Shown piece after piece: positions 30,478-41,757 of a stretch of 64,000 nucleotides of DNA. Within the stretch, counting starts at the first letter, position 1. Every line of letters begins with the position of its first letter. The notes beneath the pieces are model-generated. The model was not told where the DNA came from, ran no database searches, and worked only from the letters and a program-made list of their open reading frames with translations. This stretch comes from Ovis canadensis (taxonomy: Eukaryota > Chordata > Mammalia > Artiodactyla > Bovidae), in assembly GCF_042477335.2 (NCBI RefSeq), contig NC_091251.1, positions 28,846,501 to 28,910,500 of the forward strand, given 5' to 3'. A program made the translations under genes and the position numbers.

Positions 30478-32215
30478 CAAAGCATACAGCAATCAAAGGA
30501 AAATAGATGAACTGCATTTCATCGCAATTAAAACCTTTTGTGTTTCAAAACACATCATCAAGAAAGTGGAAAGGCATTCCACACAGTGGGAGAGAATTTT
30601 ATAAATTATATGTCTGATAAAGGACTTGTATCCAGAATATATAAAGAACTTTTACAACTCAACAACAAAAAGTCAAATGACCCAATTTAATATGAGCAAA
30701 AATGAGCAAAAGACTTAAATAGACATTTCTCCAAAGAAGATGTGTAAATTACCAGTAAGCACATGAAAAGATGCTCCACGTTGTTGGTCATTCAGTCAGT
30801 TCAGTTCAGTCGCTCAGTCGTGTCCGACTCTTTGCGACCCCATGAATCGCAGCACGCCAGGCCTCCCTGTCCATCACCAACTCCCAGAGTTCACTCAGAT
30901 TCACGTCCATCGAGTCAGTGATGCCATCCAGCCATCTCATGCTCAGTCGTCCCCTTCTCCTCCTGCCCCCAATCCCTCCCAGCTCAGAGTCTTTATCAAT
31001 GAATCAACTCTTCACATGAGGTGGCCAAAGTACTGGAGTTTCAGCTTTAGCATCATTCCTTCCAAAGAAATCCCAGGGCTGATCTCCTTCAGAATGGACT
31101 GGTTGGATCTCCTTGCAGTCCAAGGGACTCTCAAGAGTCTTCTCCAACACCACAGTTTAAAATAGGAAAATGCAAATCAAAACCTTAGGAGATACCTCCT
31201 TACACCTACTAGGACAGCTATTACCAAGAAGGCAGACAATAACAAGTGCTGGTGAGGATGTGGAGAAATTGGTGGAATTATTGGTGGAATCTTAAAATAG
31301 TATAATCACTATTTGGAAAAAGTGTGGCAGTTCCTCAAAAAGTTAGGCATAGAGTTACCATATGACCCAGAAACTTCTAAGTATACACCCAAGAGAATTG
31401 AAAGCACATATCCTACCATAAGACCGAGCAATTTCTAGGTATACACCCAAAAGAATTGAATACACGCATCCACTCAGAAACTTACATGACGAGGAGTGGG
31501 AGCAGATGGATGGATAAAGGCAGTCAAAAATACAAAATTCCAGTTAATACTAGGGATGTAATGTACAACAGGATAAATATAATTAATACTGCTTTATGTT
31601 ACTCATGAAAGTTGTTAAGAGAGTAAATCCTAAGAGTTCTCATCACAAGGAAAAATATTGTTTTCTCTTTCTTTAGTTTGGTGTCTCTATGAGATGATGG
31701 ATGTTCACTAAACTTATTGTGGTAATCGCTTGAAGTACGTAAGTCAAACCATTATGCTGTATACTTTAAACCTAGACAGTGGTGTGTGTCATTTATGTCT
31801 CAGTAAAAATAGAGGGAAAAACACATACAGTTAAACATCCATAAGAGCCCCGAAGAGGAAACCACTCAACTAATGAACCAATAAACTGTGGTCTATCCAT
31901 ACCATGGGATATTATTCCACCCCTGAAAGGAATGGTGTACTGATACACGCCATGACATACATGGACGTGAAACATTCAGTGAGACAGCCAACCACAAAAA
32001 GCCACGTATTGTATGACTCCATTTGTACGGCATGTCCAGACTAGGCATGTGCAGAGATGGAAAGTGGACTGGTTGTTGCTAGGACTTGGGGGAGGAGAGG
32101 ATGAAGAGCGACAGCTAATGGGTGCAGGGTTTCCTTTTTGGGGTGATGAATATGCTCTGGAATTAGGTAGTGGTGATAGCTGCACAACTTTGTGAATATA
32201 CTAAAATTACCATTT
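30478..32215 (+). repeat. L1 ORF2 3' end and 3' UTR, interrupted by BovB
   Basis: L1 at 30478-30790 (TTTGTGTTTCAAAACACATC; ACTTGTATCCAGAATATATA) continues at 31163-32215 (CAAATCAAAACCTTAGGAGA; GGTGAGGATGTGGAGAAATT; GGTAGTGGTGATAGCTGCAC). The two halves are collinear, with a BovB tail between them. Confidence 0.88.
30795..31162 (-). repeat. BovB LINE 3' end, minus strand, nested in L1
   Basis: TTCAGTTCAGTCGCTCAGTC through CAAGAGTCTTCTCCAACACC in reverse. Confidence 0.93.
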
Positions 32216-32390
32216 ATCCTTTTTTTGAAGGTTAATTTCTCCCTGCAAGCAGGAATGCCCAGGGGAGCGCTGAAAACAATGGGAGTATGCGCTGCTGGGT
32301 AGGGGAGGGGCTACGAGGAGCCAGGGGTGCTAGACACTTTGCAATGCCTGGGCCAGCTCAGGGTGAAGAATTGCTTTCCCCTCCATAAGA

Positions 32391-32545
32391 CTTTTTTTTT
32401 AAAATCTGTATTTATTTTTATTTATTTGGCTGCACTGGGTCTTACTTATGGCGTGTGGCATGATCTAGTTCTCCCTGGGATCGAACTTAGGCCCCCTGCA
32501 TTGGGACTGTGCAGTCTTAGCCACTGGACCACCAGGGAGGTCGCC
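32391..32545 (-). repeat. CHR-family SINE, minus strand
   Basis: TTATTTGGCTGCACTGGGTC, CCTGGGATCGAACTTAGGC and CCACTGGACCACCAGGGAGG, bordered by T runs. Confidence 0.9.
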
Positions 32546-33015
32546 TTTTTTTTTTTTTTTTTAAATATACCCTCTATAAGGCTTCTGAGTATCTCTCAGG
32601 ACATTGATGTAGGTGATTATCTGAGCTCAAAACTAAACTCTGCTTTACATAATAAACACCAAGCATATTTTCAAGATTTTAATATCCCCTGAATTTCCCA
32701 GGAATACAACTACTGTGTGAACTGGGAAGATGGTATGTCATCTCCTGCTTAATGTCAGTCATCCAGTCCTGAAAATGAGAGCCTCTGTGCGAAAGGCTTC
32801 TGGGAACATCTTTCCTTTCATTTTCTTTCCTTTCTCTTTTAAAGGGGAAGATTACATTGTTATCTGTCAACCCCAATCCCTTAACTGATTTCCTGGGCCT
32901 AACTATAATACTGCACAATGCTTATATATGTAACCAAGGATTGGGTTAGGTTGTTAGATGCTTAAAGCTCTGCTTTCTGGTCACCTATAATTAATAGGGA
33001 CACTAACGAGCAGTT
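32546..33015. other. Intergenic, nothing recognised
   Basis: AT-rich; no repeat or exon recognised. Confidence 0.4.
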
Positions 33016-33225
33016 ATTCTGTAAAATAGATAGACGACAAGGATATACTGTATAGCACAGGGAACTAAATTCAATATCTTGTAATCTGTAATGGAAAATA
33101 GTCTGAAAAAGAACATATATAAGCATAATATATATTATATATATATAAATAATTGAACTACTTGCTGGACATCTGAAACTAACACATTGTAAATCAACTA
33201 TACTTCAACAACAAAAAAAAAGAAT
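33016..33225 (+). repeat. Artiodactyl L1 3' UTR end with (TA)n
   Basis: ATACTGTATAGCACAGGGAA, GAAACTAACACATTGTAAAT and CAACTATACTTCAACAAC, with a TA-rich run at about 33117-33152. Confidence 0.85.
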
Positions 33226-33556
33226 GTGCCCCCTGCAAACTTTGTCAGATAAATCCAATCTTCATTCAACCAGACCACATGGCTTGATATGCTGATATTT
33301 GTGTTTATGTATTTTCTTTCCGACAGGACTATAAAATCCTCTTTAAAAATAAAAACAAACAACAACAAGAAGAGCTAAGCAGTTGCTCTGTACATAGGAA
33401 TCTGGCCTCAGTGCCAGTGCCAGCCAGGGGACACATCCCCTTCATCACTTCCCTGTTTTTCAAAACACAACTTGATTCGAGTCTTCTACTAACTGTACTT
33501 GGAATGTACCTTGATTCTTCTCCTGAACCCTATTTCATTTAAAAAAAAATGTGTTA
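33226..33556. other. Intergenic, nothing recognised
   Basis: No feature seen apart from A-rich tracts. Confidence 0.4.
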
Positions 33557-33678
33557 GGGCGTTCCCTGGTGGTCTAGGGGTTAGACTTGACACTTTTACT
33601 GGCATGGCCTGGGTTCAATCCCTAGTTAGGGAACTGAGATCCTGCAAGCCATGTGACATGGCCAAAAAAAAAAAAAAA
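33557..33678 (+). repeat. CHR-family SINE
   Basis: GGGCGTTCCCTGGTGGTCTA, GGGTTCAATCCCTAGTTAGG, ending in ACATGGCC plus an A run. Confidence 0.9.
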
Positions 33679-35029
33679 GTTATATTAAATTTTGGCGCTG
33701 TACAGTAGTTTTTCTTCCTCCCATGTAAAGTTTTCAGCCAGAAAGGGTCGTATTGAAGACACATATGTTCTATAAAGGAATGATCTACAGGGAGGATGGT
33801 AGCCAGGGGCGCGGTGTGTAGGGCAGGCCTGAACTTGGTCTTCTCTGGGCACTGGGGGGAGCATGATTCTCTGGTTGGAGCTCTAAGGACTGTGGGGAAA
33901 GTCTCTCCTTCAGTTCACAAGGAAGAGACAAAGGAACCCAGGGCTTGTCTAAGATCACAGAGAGCCTGTGGCAGAATCCGGCTGGCAGCCCAGGCTGCTG
34001 GCATCCAAGCAGAGACTTGAGGCTCTACTGCAAGACTTCAGGCTGGCTTTGGAGCAGCCTGTGGAAACACAGGCCACCAGATAAGTTTGGGGAGTTGGTC
34101 ACTGTGCCTTTGAGCAAGCAACCTTCAGACAGCAAGTAAGTAATCTACCACGTTATCCCTGCCATTGGAAAGTAAGTGTCAAAGTATTCTTGGTAAACAT
34201 GCTGCCTGGCTATTTAGAGAAATCAGTACGGGGATGAGACTGGGCATTTGAACAAGGTCAAGTCAGGGATGTGGCAGTTGAGCAGAGAGGCTTGGGGCTT
34301 GGGACCCAGGGCTGAAAAGCCCACTGAAGCACATGTTGCTGGAAATGGGGACAGTCATGCTCCCACTCCACTTTAGAGATGCAGGTTCATCCTGATGGGG
34401 AGGGGTCTAAGCTTGGGCACCCTAAAGTAGAGCCCAAGTTAGAGGTTTGTATCAGAGGAGTTTTTTTTTTAGGAATGTGATGTCCAGGAAGCAGAGTGCA
34501 GGGTGGGAGAGTGGAGGAGGGCAGGGGTAACCAGTGCTGGATGCAGGTCGGCGTTGCCTCTGCCCTGTATCACAGGACCGTCTGCAAAATCCACAGAACA
34601 AGTCTCAGAACATCCTGTGGGGGAAGGAGGGATGCCATCTATTCATCCCCCTTTGATCCAGGGTTACCATGGCGTGTTCATAACACTCCGCTCCCCAGGC
34701 ATCCTGGGAAGGGCTGGGGCAGGATGAATGAGGAGGGAGCGTGAGGGGGACCCAAGCCAGACTCAGGCTGGTAGCACCTTCACAGAATGGAGCAAATCTT
34801 GTGGGGAGCTGGTGACCTTGGGGCCAGAGGGGTAAGAAATGAAGTCAAGGGGATGGGAAGCTGGTGTCAGGTGGCAACCAGTACAGGTGGCTGGAAGGGA
34901 TAAACTTGGGGAGGGTTGGGATGGGGTGGGGGGTGGGTTGTGTGAATTCCAGAACATTCTTTGTGTGCCTAGGGGGAGGTAGGAGGAGAAAACTCCTTTG
35001 GAGTCTCCGGACAGCAGATGAGGGATAGG
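33679..35029. other. Intergenic, with a G-quadruplex-prone tract
   Basis: Mostly unrecognised. About 33905-34015 weakly resembles a minus-strand MIR. A run of six G-tracts lies at 34908-34937. Confidence 0.4.
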
Positions 35030-35680
35030 GCATTCTCCCACCTGCCTGCCTCAAGGTCTTTGAATGGGCTGTTCCCTTGGCCTGGAGTGTTCTTCCCCAC
35101 CCGCCTCCTCACCCCCTTAACTCTCTGCTCATCCATCAGCTTTGAACACAGACATCAGGGCCTGGATAAATCAGCACTCTCTGTTAATAGCTCTGAAATG
35201 CCTCCTTAGACTCTGTCTTTGTAATACTACCATTGTTTATAACCTTGTATTTATTTGTGGGATTATTTGATATGTGTTGACTTCCCTAGACTGCAAGCCT
35301 CAAGCAAGCTCCTGGCATGACCAGCAAGGACACGTGGTCCCCGGCTGTGCTGCCACGGCTTCGGCTGCTCTGAGCTCTGGAAACGCCCAGCCTTCGCCCC
35401 TCTGGGCCTTTGCTTAGGCAGTACTCTTTACAGGGAGTGCCCCCGCCACATATACCCGGGGCCATATCCTAGCCTTTCAACAGTTTGGCCTAAATGTGAT
35501 GTCCTCCAGAAGGCTTCCTTATGTTACCCTCTCTAGGCCAGGAAAGCGTCCGTCTGTCTCCCCCCATCGTTCTCTGCTCGCTGTGTGTGCCCTCTTCTAC
35601 TCCCATACCCTGGCTGTGTGCTTTGTCTTATCTGCTGAATTCCGCTGGGCCTCTTGAGGGCAGGAGGCAAGCCACGTCCA
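35030..35680 (+). repeat. L2 LINE 3' ends (two adjacent fragments)
   Basis: 35040-35230 (GGGCTGTTCCCTTGGCCTGG, AGTGTTCTTCCCCACC) and 35395-35680 (GGGCCTTTGCTTAGGCAGT, CCAGAAGGCTTCCTTATG, GGGCCTCTTGAGGGCAGG) each follow the L2 3' consensus. They may be one duplicated or two separate insertions. Confidence 0.6.
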
Positions 35681-36890
35681 TTTTCCTGTCTCCTCCCACC
35701 CCGACCCCCCTGTGTGGCTGGCAGGAGCGCGTGTAACTCAGATGGCACCCAGAGTCCCCAGCTCCTGGAAATCTGAATGAGACAGCCTGAAACCTCATTC
35801 CACCCCCTGGGGAACCCAAAGCCCTCTAAGATGCAAATGCCTACAAATTGTCACCACCCACTCTGCCTCCAGCACCTGCCTCCACGGGATCTAATTTTCC
35901 TGCAGCTGTCCCCTCTCTCTGTCCCCTGGAGTTACCCCAAACATAGAGCCTGGGTCATTCTCCTATACCTTTCACTCCAAAGTCACTCAAGCAGTAGAAA
36001 CCTTACTGAAGGCTCTTGGGTCACCAGGAAGTGTCTCATTGTGCCCTATATGATGGTAGCCTCAGTAATATTTCATATTACACATTTCAGTTTTTAAAAA
36101 GTTCTGCCAGCTTCCAAGCTAATTGTCTATTCTTCCCCCTCTCTCTCTTGGGACCAGCCCTTCCCCACCCTCTGGGTCTTGACCCTCCTACTCTGGAGGA
36201 AACAAGCTAGGTTCCTCCTGGTTGAAGCTAGCTCTGCAGGGTGAAGGCCATCTGTGTTCTCAGCAAACCCAGGGGTCTGCTGTGATGGAGCCCTTCCTCC
36301 GCAGGAAATGCCGGAGCGAGGCTTACAGGGGACCCCAGAGCCCCCTCCATGGACCTCTCGAGATTCCGGAAGGCCCTGGCCCATTGTGCTTGGCCTCCTT
36401 GCCTAAGGGGCCTTCTCGTCCCTTATGTCAGCTCCAGTGGGGCCTGGCACAGTTTCATCTGTGACTTGGAGTCGGTTCCCAAACGAACTGCCTTTCTCGG
36501 AGACACAGACACCCCGGAACCCACTAATCTCTTTCTTCAGAGCATCGTGTTGCTCTCTGCGATCAAAATCTCTCCTGGCAGACCATGCTGGAAAAAGTAT
36601 CCAGGGGAAACTGGATTTTTCTGAGCACAGCCAGGGCTGTCTCCCCACCTTCTCCATGGCCCCACTGGGTGTGCCCCACTGGGAACAGAAGTGTCTCTTG
36701 TTGCCCAGCCCGCGGCCTCACCACGGAAAGCTCATAAGTGCTCCATGCTCTCTTTTCCCTCTTCTGCCAGCCCCCGGGAGTGAAGGGTCTCCAGCTCACG
36801 CCCCCAGTGCGAGCAGGCGGATATGTGGGGAAGAGGGGAGATCTGCGCTGAGGACCTGAGTTTGCACTGGCAGCTGCCCTGATAATCTAG
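35681..36890. other. Intergenic, nothing recognised
   Basis: Several long open frames (up to 144 aa on + at 36425-36859) in GC-rich DNA, but none resembles a known protein and they overlap on both strands. Confidence 0.4.
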
Positions 36891-36894
36891 GTCA

Positions 36895-37195
36895 TGGTAA
36901 AGCTGGCTGTGTGACGTCAGGCGAGTCTTCCAACCCTTCTGGGCGTCAGTGTGCTCCTCTGTGACCTGGGCATAATGGCGCAGCTGCTGCCCCACAAAGC
37001 TGTAGTGAGCGCTAAGTCGGAGGCGGCTGAGAAAGCACCCTGCGAGCTTCAGTTACCCATCCCCTTGTGCACTGCCAATAGTCCTGACTCACAATGTGAC
37101 ACTTAGAGGGTGACTTAGAAAAGCCACCCTCCTCTTTGGGCCTCTGTTTCCTGACGTGCAAAATGAAGGGAGTGGATGGTTGACCTCAAGGAAGG
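36895..37195 (+). repeat. MIR SINE, probably two copies
   Basis: CTGGCTGTGTGACGTCAGGC and CATAATGGCGCAGCTGC at 36895-37050, then TTTGGGCCTCTGTTTCCTGA at 37090-37190. Confidence 0.6.
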
Positions 37196-37236
37196 TTTTT
37201 CCAGTGGACAATGTGTAGAAATGTGGTGTTTTTTTT

Positions 37237-37411
37237 TAAGTCGCTCAGTTGTGTCCAACTCTTTGCAACCCCATTGACTATACAGTCCATGGAATTCTCC
37301 AGGCCAGAATACTGGAGTGGGTAGCCTTTCCCTTCTCCAGGGGATCTTCCCAACCCAGGGATCAAACCCAGGTTTCCCATATTGCAGGTGGATTCTTTAC
37401 CAGCCTGGGAT
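37237..37411 (-). repeat. Bov-tA SINE, minus strand
   Basis: GTCGCTCAGTTGTGTCCAAC through GGATTCTTTACCAGCCTGGG. Confidence 0.92.
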
Positions 37412-37432
37412 ATGATTTTTTTTAAAAATCAG

Positions 37433-37905
37433 TTTAACAAAGGTCTGTTTAGTCAAGGCTATGGTTTTTCCAGTGGTCATGTATGGATGTGAGAGTTGGA
37501 CTGTGAAGAAAGCTGAGCACTGAAGACTTGATGCTTTTGAACTGTGGTGTTGGAGAAGACTCTTGAGAGTCACTTGGACTGCAAGGAGATCCAACCAGTC
37601 CATTCTGAAGATCAGCCCTGGGATTTCTTTGGAAGGAATGATGCTAAAGCTGAAACTCCAGTACTTTGGCCACCTCATGCGAGGAGCTGACTCATTGGAA
37701 AAGACTCTGATGCTGGGAGGGATTGGGGGCAGGAGGAGAAGGGGATGACAGAGGATGAGATGGCTGGATGGCATCACTGACTCAATGGACGTGAGTCTGA
37801 GTGAACTCCGGGAGTTGGTGATGGACAGGGAGGCCTGGCGTGCTGCGGTTCATGGGGTCGCAAAGAGTTGGACACGACTCAGCGACTGAACTGAACTGAA
37901 CTAAG
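37433..37905 (+). repeat. BovB LINE 3' end
   Basis: AACAAAGGTCTGTTTAGTCA, ACTGTGGTGTTGGAGAAGAC, ending in CACGACTCAGCGACTGAACT. Translation retains VKAMVFPVVMYGCESW-like residues with frameshifts. Confidence 0.93.
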
Positions 37906-38660
37906 CTATATCTGAGTTATGCTGTAACTTATGATAAAATGTGCCCATTCTAAGCACACAATTCAGTGACTTTTGACAAATGCATATATCACAAGATTCG
38001 TTTTAATCTCCCCTGCTCTATGTTCCTGTGTCTAGAATGGCACATAATGGAGCCCTACAGACGCCTTCACGTCTAGCTTCTTCCAGAAGTCAGCACGCCT
38101 GTTAGGTTCATGCGCGTCGCTGGATGCGCCAGTGGCCTGTGCCTTCGTGATGCTGAGGACTAGTCCATCGCATGAATTCACTACAACTGGCACATCCCTT
38201 TACCTGTCCGACATTTGGGCTGTTTTGGGCTTTTTTTGACTTTTGGGCTATTCTGAATGAAGCTCCTATGACGTCAGTGTACAGGTTTTTGTGTGAGCTG
38301 AAGTTTTCGTTTCTTTAGGGTGTATGCCAAGGAGGGTATTGCTGAGTCATTATGTTAAGTATACAGTTGACTCTTGAATGATGTTGAGGTTGGGGCACCA
38401 ACACCTCAAGTTTCCTCTGCGTTTAGAGATTCAACAAACAGTAGATCATGAATCGTGTAGTACTTATTATTTACTATTGAAAAATCCACATATAAGTGGA
38501 CCCCTGCACGTAGTTTAAACCCGAGTTGTTCAGAGGTCAACTGTAGGTGTTTAACTCTGTAAGAAACTGCTACACTGCTTTCCGAAGTAGCTGGACCACT
38601 CTTCATTCCCACCAGGAATGTCCGAGGGTTCAGTTGCTCCATAGTTTTATCAGCACTTGA
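37906..38660 (-). repeat. L1M-type fragment, minus strand, carrying a nested TIR element
   Basis: In reverse it follows the L1 3' region: GAAGCTCCTATGACGTCAGT, GTGTACAGGTTTTTGTGTGA, GTATTGCTGAGTCATTATG, then after the nested element AGAAACTGCTACACTGCTTT and CATTCCCACCAGGAATGTC. Confidence 0.75.
38362..38545. mobile_element. Small DNA-transposon-like element with terminal inverted repeats
   Basis: Starts TACAGTTGACTCTTGAA and ends with TCAGAGGTCAACTGTA, giving imperfect inverted termini. The outermost TA on each side fits a TA target duplication (mariner/Tigger type). At 184 bp it is non-autonomous. It splits an L1 fragment. Confidence 0.65.
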
Positions 38661-38989
38661 TATTGTCTGCCTGGGTTCCTTTCTCCTCCTACTGGCCTCA
38701 ATTCCCTGTCATTCCTGGAGACCAAAAGCCTGCCAGTCAATGCCTCCCATTCTCCCAGACTCTCCCACCCACTCTGCCCTGCTTCTCTGGCCTGGTGTAG
38801 GCCAGTAGCCTGGGTGGCGTCTGGGGAGACATGGAAACTTTTAGGCTCAGCTTGTTTTGGAGACCTGGCCTGAGATGGAATTTCAAATGCAGCCTTTCAA
38901 CTCAGCGAAGCAGATAAACTAGGGGCCTTTTTAGAATCACTGGCTCCCACAGGGCCAATAATTTTGTTATGCTCATGTTAATGGCAACT
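38661..38989. other. Intergenic, nothing recognised
   Basis: No gene or repeat family seen. Confidence 0.4.
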
Positions 38990-39485
38990 TTCAATTTATT
39001 GCGGTCTCTCCTCAGATATCACCTTCTCAGAGAGGCCTGTCCTGATCACCAAGTGCAGACCAGACATTGTGGGGCCTGAAGCTTACCTAATTTTTGAGAA
39101 TGCTCTTTAGGAAAAAGAATCTAGTACTGTGGATACAAAGTTTGGTAGGGAAGTTCTGGAATTGGGAACAAGAGGGGACCTGAGCACACCAAGAGCCTGA
39201 AGCTTAAGCTTTATTAGCTTTGAGGTGAATCTATTTCTGCCAGCCCCACTAAATGAAATAGGGTTCCCCCTTCTCTCTCCCCTCATCTCTCTCTAGTCTA
39301 GCCCGGTGCCTTGGTTTCTTTTTCTTGATGGGGCAATGCTACCAGCTGTCACCCTCTATTTATTTTCTGTCTTCCCCACTGGAATGCACACTCTATGAGG
39401 GTGAGGAGTGGCTGGTTCACTGTGATATCCCGAGCATCCAGAACAGTACCTCGTACATGACTGGCCCTCAACAAATATTGGCTAA
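38990..39485 (+). repeat. L2 LINE 3' end
   Basis: CTCAGATATCACCTTCTCAG, AGAGGCCTGTCCTGATCACC, then ACTGGAATGCACACTCTATG and GAACAGTACCTCGTACATGA, with the CAACAAATATTGGCTAAAC ending. Confidence 0.75.
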
Positions 39486-39563
39486 ACAAAGGAAGGCATG
39501 CTTTCCAAGTGCTGCTGGTTTTCTGTTTGCAGAAGTGAGACTGAGTTTTAAAAGTGAATCAAT

Positions 39564-39773
39564 GCATTGGACTTCCCTGGTGGTCCAGTGGCTGAGACTC
39601 TGTGCTTCCAATGCTGGGGACCCAGGTTAGATCCCTGGTCGGGGAACTAGATCCCATATGCTGCAACTGAGTTTGTGTGCACCAGCTTATATCCTGCATG
39701 TTGCAACAGAGACCAAAGATCTTACATGCTGCTACTAAGACCCAGGGCGGCCAAATAAATAAATAAATATTTA
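39564..39773 (+). repeat. CHR-family SINE with 14-bp target-site duplication
   Basis: TTGGACTTCCCTGGTGGTCC to AAATAAATAAATAAATATTT. Flanked by AAAAGTGAATCAAT (39550-39563) and AAAAGTGAATCGAT (39774-39787), one mismatch. Confidence 0.92.
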
Positions 39774-39879
39774 AAAAGTGAATCGATACAGAAAAACGTG
39801 AGACTCATATTGGTGTTGCACAGAAATGGCAAAGGCCACCATGATGAAAGCGTGGGATATTCCAGGATGATAAACCAGG

Positions 39880-40045
39880 AAATGGTTGTTTATCGAGTCC
39901 CTACTATGCACCAGGCATGTTCTACACATTGTCATCTTAAAGACTGACAGCAACCTGTGAGGCAGGCAACATTGTACCCCTTTTGCAGGTAACTGAGGCA
40001 CAGTGGGGTGAAGTCACTCAACCAGGTGTCACAACGCCAGGGAGT
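39880..40045 (-). repeat. MIR SINE, minus strand
   Basis: CTACTATGCACCAGGCATGT, GGTAACTGAGGCACAGTGGG and GAAGTCACTCAACCAGGTGT. Confidence 0.7.
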
Positions 40046-40704
40046 AGAGGACCAGATGTCCACCCAGGTTTGTCCTATCCCCTGACTCAAGGTGTGTCTG
40101 CAAGGCCCCTGTCTGTCGTCAGAGCCCCTGGAAGCTCTATACTCCATGTTTCAAGGGGTAAGAGGTTTCCCAGGGTCAAGTACTCAGAGCTGAACCCAGG
40201 GTGAGCAGGGTTCCAAAGACGGGAGAAGACAGCAGGTCATGTCCTCTGACTGGGCACTGGGCTGTTGCCTGGGAGGCTCTGCCTACCTCTCAGGCAAAGC
40301 CCCGCCCAGGTCAACTTAAACTAGGCCAGCCTGGAATGAATCCGTGTTTGTTGTTAAACAAAGGTACAGGGACTGGGCCTCAAAAGGGGTGAACCTTGAG
40401 CTGCTTCCAGGACTTGATTTGATTTAAAAAGAATAGGAAGAGTACCAGGAGCCCAGAAACACTTCCTGCTCCAAATGCCAGGAATTCCAGCCTTGCCTGC
40501 CCTGGGAGGCTGCACCTGCCTATGTTCATGCTTCCTCTTCGCCTCCCATGGACTTGGGCACAAACCACACACAGGTTGATATGAGGATTAGCCAAAGTCA
40601 TGGCATATAAAACAATAAATACCTGCGAACTCTCTCTCTCCTCCCTGACTTTTATTCAAAGATCTTGAGTTTTTGGCCAACTACAACCTGGTAACTCTTC
40701 AGCA
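40046..40704. other. Intergenic, nothing recognised
   Basis: No gene or repeat family seen. Confidence 0.4.
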
Positions 40705-40925
40705 GGGCTTCCCAGGTAGCTCAGTGGGTAAAGAATCTGGCTGCAGTGCAAGAGACATAGGAGACAAGGGTTCGATCCCTGGGTCGGGAAGATCCCCTGG
40801 AGAAGGGCATGGCACCCCACTCTAGTATTCTTGCCTGGAGAATCCCATGGACAGAGGAGCCTGGCGGGCCACAGTCCATGGGGTTGTTAAGAATCAGACG
40901 TGACTGAAGGGACTGAGCATGCACA
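40705..40925 (+). repeat. Bov-tA SINE
   Basis: GGGCTTCCCAGGTAGCTCAG, GGTTCGATCCCTGGGTCGG, ending at CAGACGTGACTGAAGGGACT. Confidence 0.93.
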
Positions 40926-40989
40926 TAACCCTTCATTGCCTGTGCTTAAAACACTCCACTGTCCCAAGCTCTGCATCAGATGGTATAGC

Positions 40990-41190
40990 AGCCTTTTCTG
41001 TAGCACCTGCTGTGGGTCAGGTACCGCATAGCCATCATCTTTCTTCCTCACCATGACTCTGCAAAGTAAAGATCATTTTTTTTTTCCCATTTTGCTGATG
41101 GAGAGACTGAGGCCCCACAGACAAATCAGGCGAGATGAGGAGCCCCGATCTTGCTCCACGTCCCAGGTCACTTCTCTCCTGGTTTCCTCC
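40990..41190 (-). repeat. MIR SINE, minus strand
   Basis: CCATTTTGCTGATGGAGAGA, CTGAGGCCCCACAGACAAAT; the TTTTTTTTTT run at about 41073 is inside. Confidence 0.65.
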
Positions 41191-41239
41191 CAACTCTCTA
41201 GTCCAAGCCCAGAACCCTACACAGCTTGACTTGTATATC

Positions 41240-41450
41240 ATCTAACATTTATTTATTGAGTCCCCACTCTGTGTGGGGCAGGCTCCCAGCCCAGGAGCCA
41301 CAGAGGGGCCAGCCTCATCCATGCCTTCATGCAGCTCAGCAGGTAGCTGGGGAGCAGACGAGCGATAAAGAATTCTAAGAGCGTGTGGCAGGTACAGGGC
41401 AGCAGGATAGGCGCAGTGCTCTGGGGGTACCTGCTTCTGTTGGGAGACAC
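41240..41450. repeat. Old interspersed repeat, family unsure
   Basis: AACATTTATTTATTGAGTCC and CATGCCTTCATGCAGCTCAG resemble an ancient mammalian repeat (LINE-like). Similar sequence is at 56970. Confidence 0.4.
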
Positions 41451-41636
41451 AGAGCCCAGCAGTGTGAGTGATCAACACGGGCCCCATCCACACACTGCTG
41501 ATGTTTTAAGTGTGTGTGCCCACAAGTGTGAAATGATTGTGACAGGTGTAACGAGACTTGGTTGCTGCCTCAACTTACGGTATAGGTTATACAGTGCCCC
41601 AAATTGCCACTTTAAAGGAAACACTTTTAATTGCAC

Positions 41637-41757
41637 CTTTATTTATTTGGCTGTACTGCATGGTTTGCGGGATCTTAGTTCCCCGACCAGGGATAGAAAC
41701 TGGACCCTCAGCAGTGAGAGCGCAGAGTCCTAACTGCTGGATTGCCGGGGAATTCCT
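41637..41757 (-). repeat. CHR-family SINE, minus strand
   Basis: TTTATTTGGCTGTACTGCAT, GATCTTAGTTCCCCGACCAG and CTAACTGCTGGATTGCCGGG. Confidence 0.88.

Noticed and set aside
36425-36859. 144-aa + strand ORF in GC-rich DNA
   Set aside because: Overlapping frames are open on both strands, there is no recognisable domain, no promoter or splice context, and the composition is low in stop codons by GC content.
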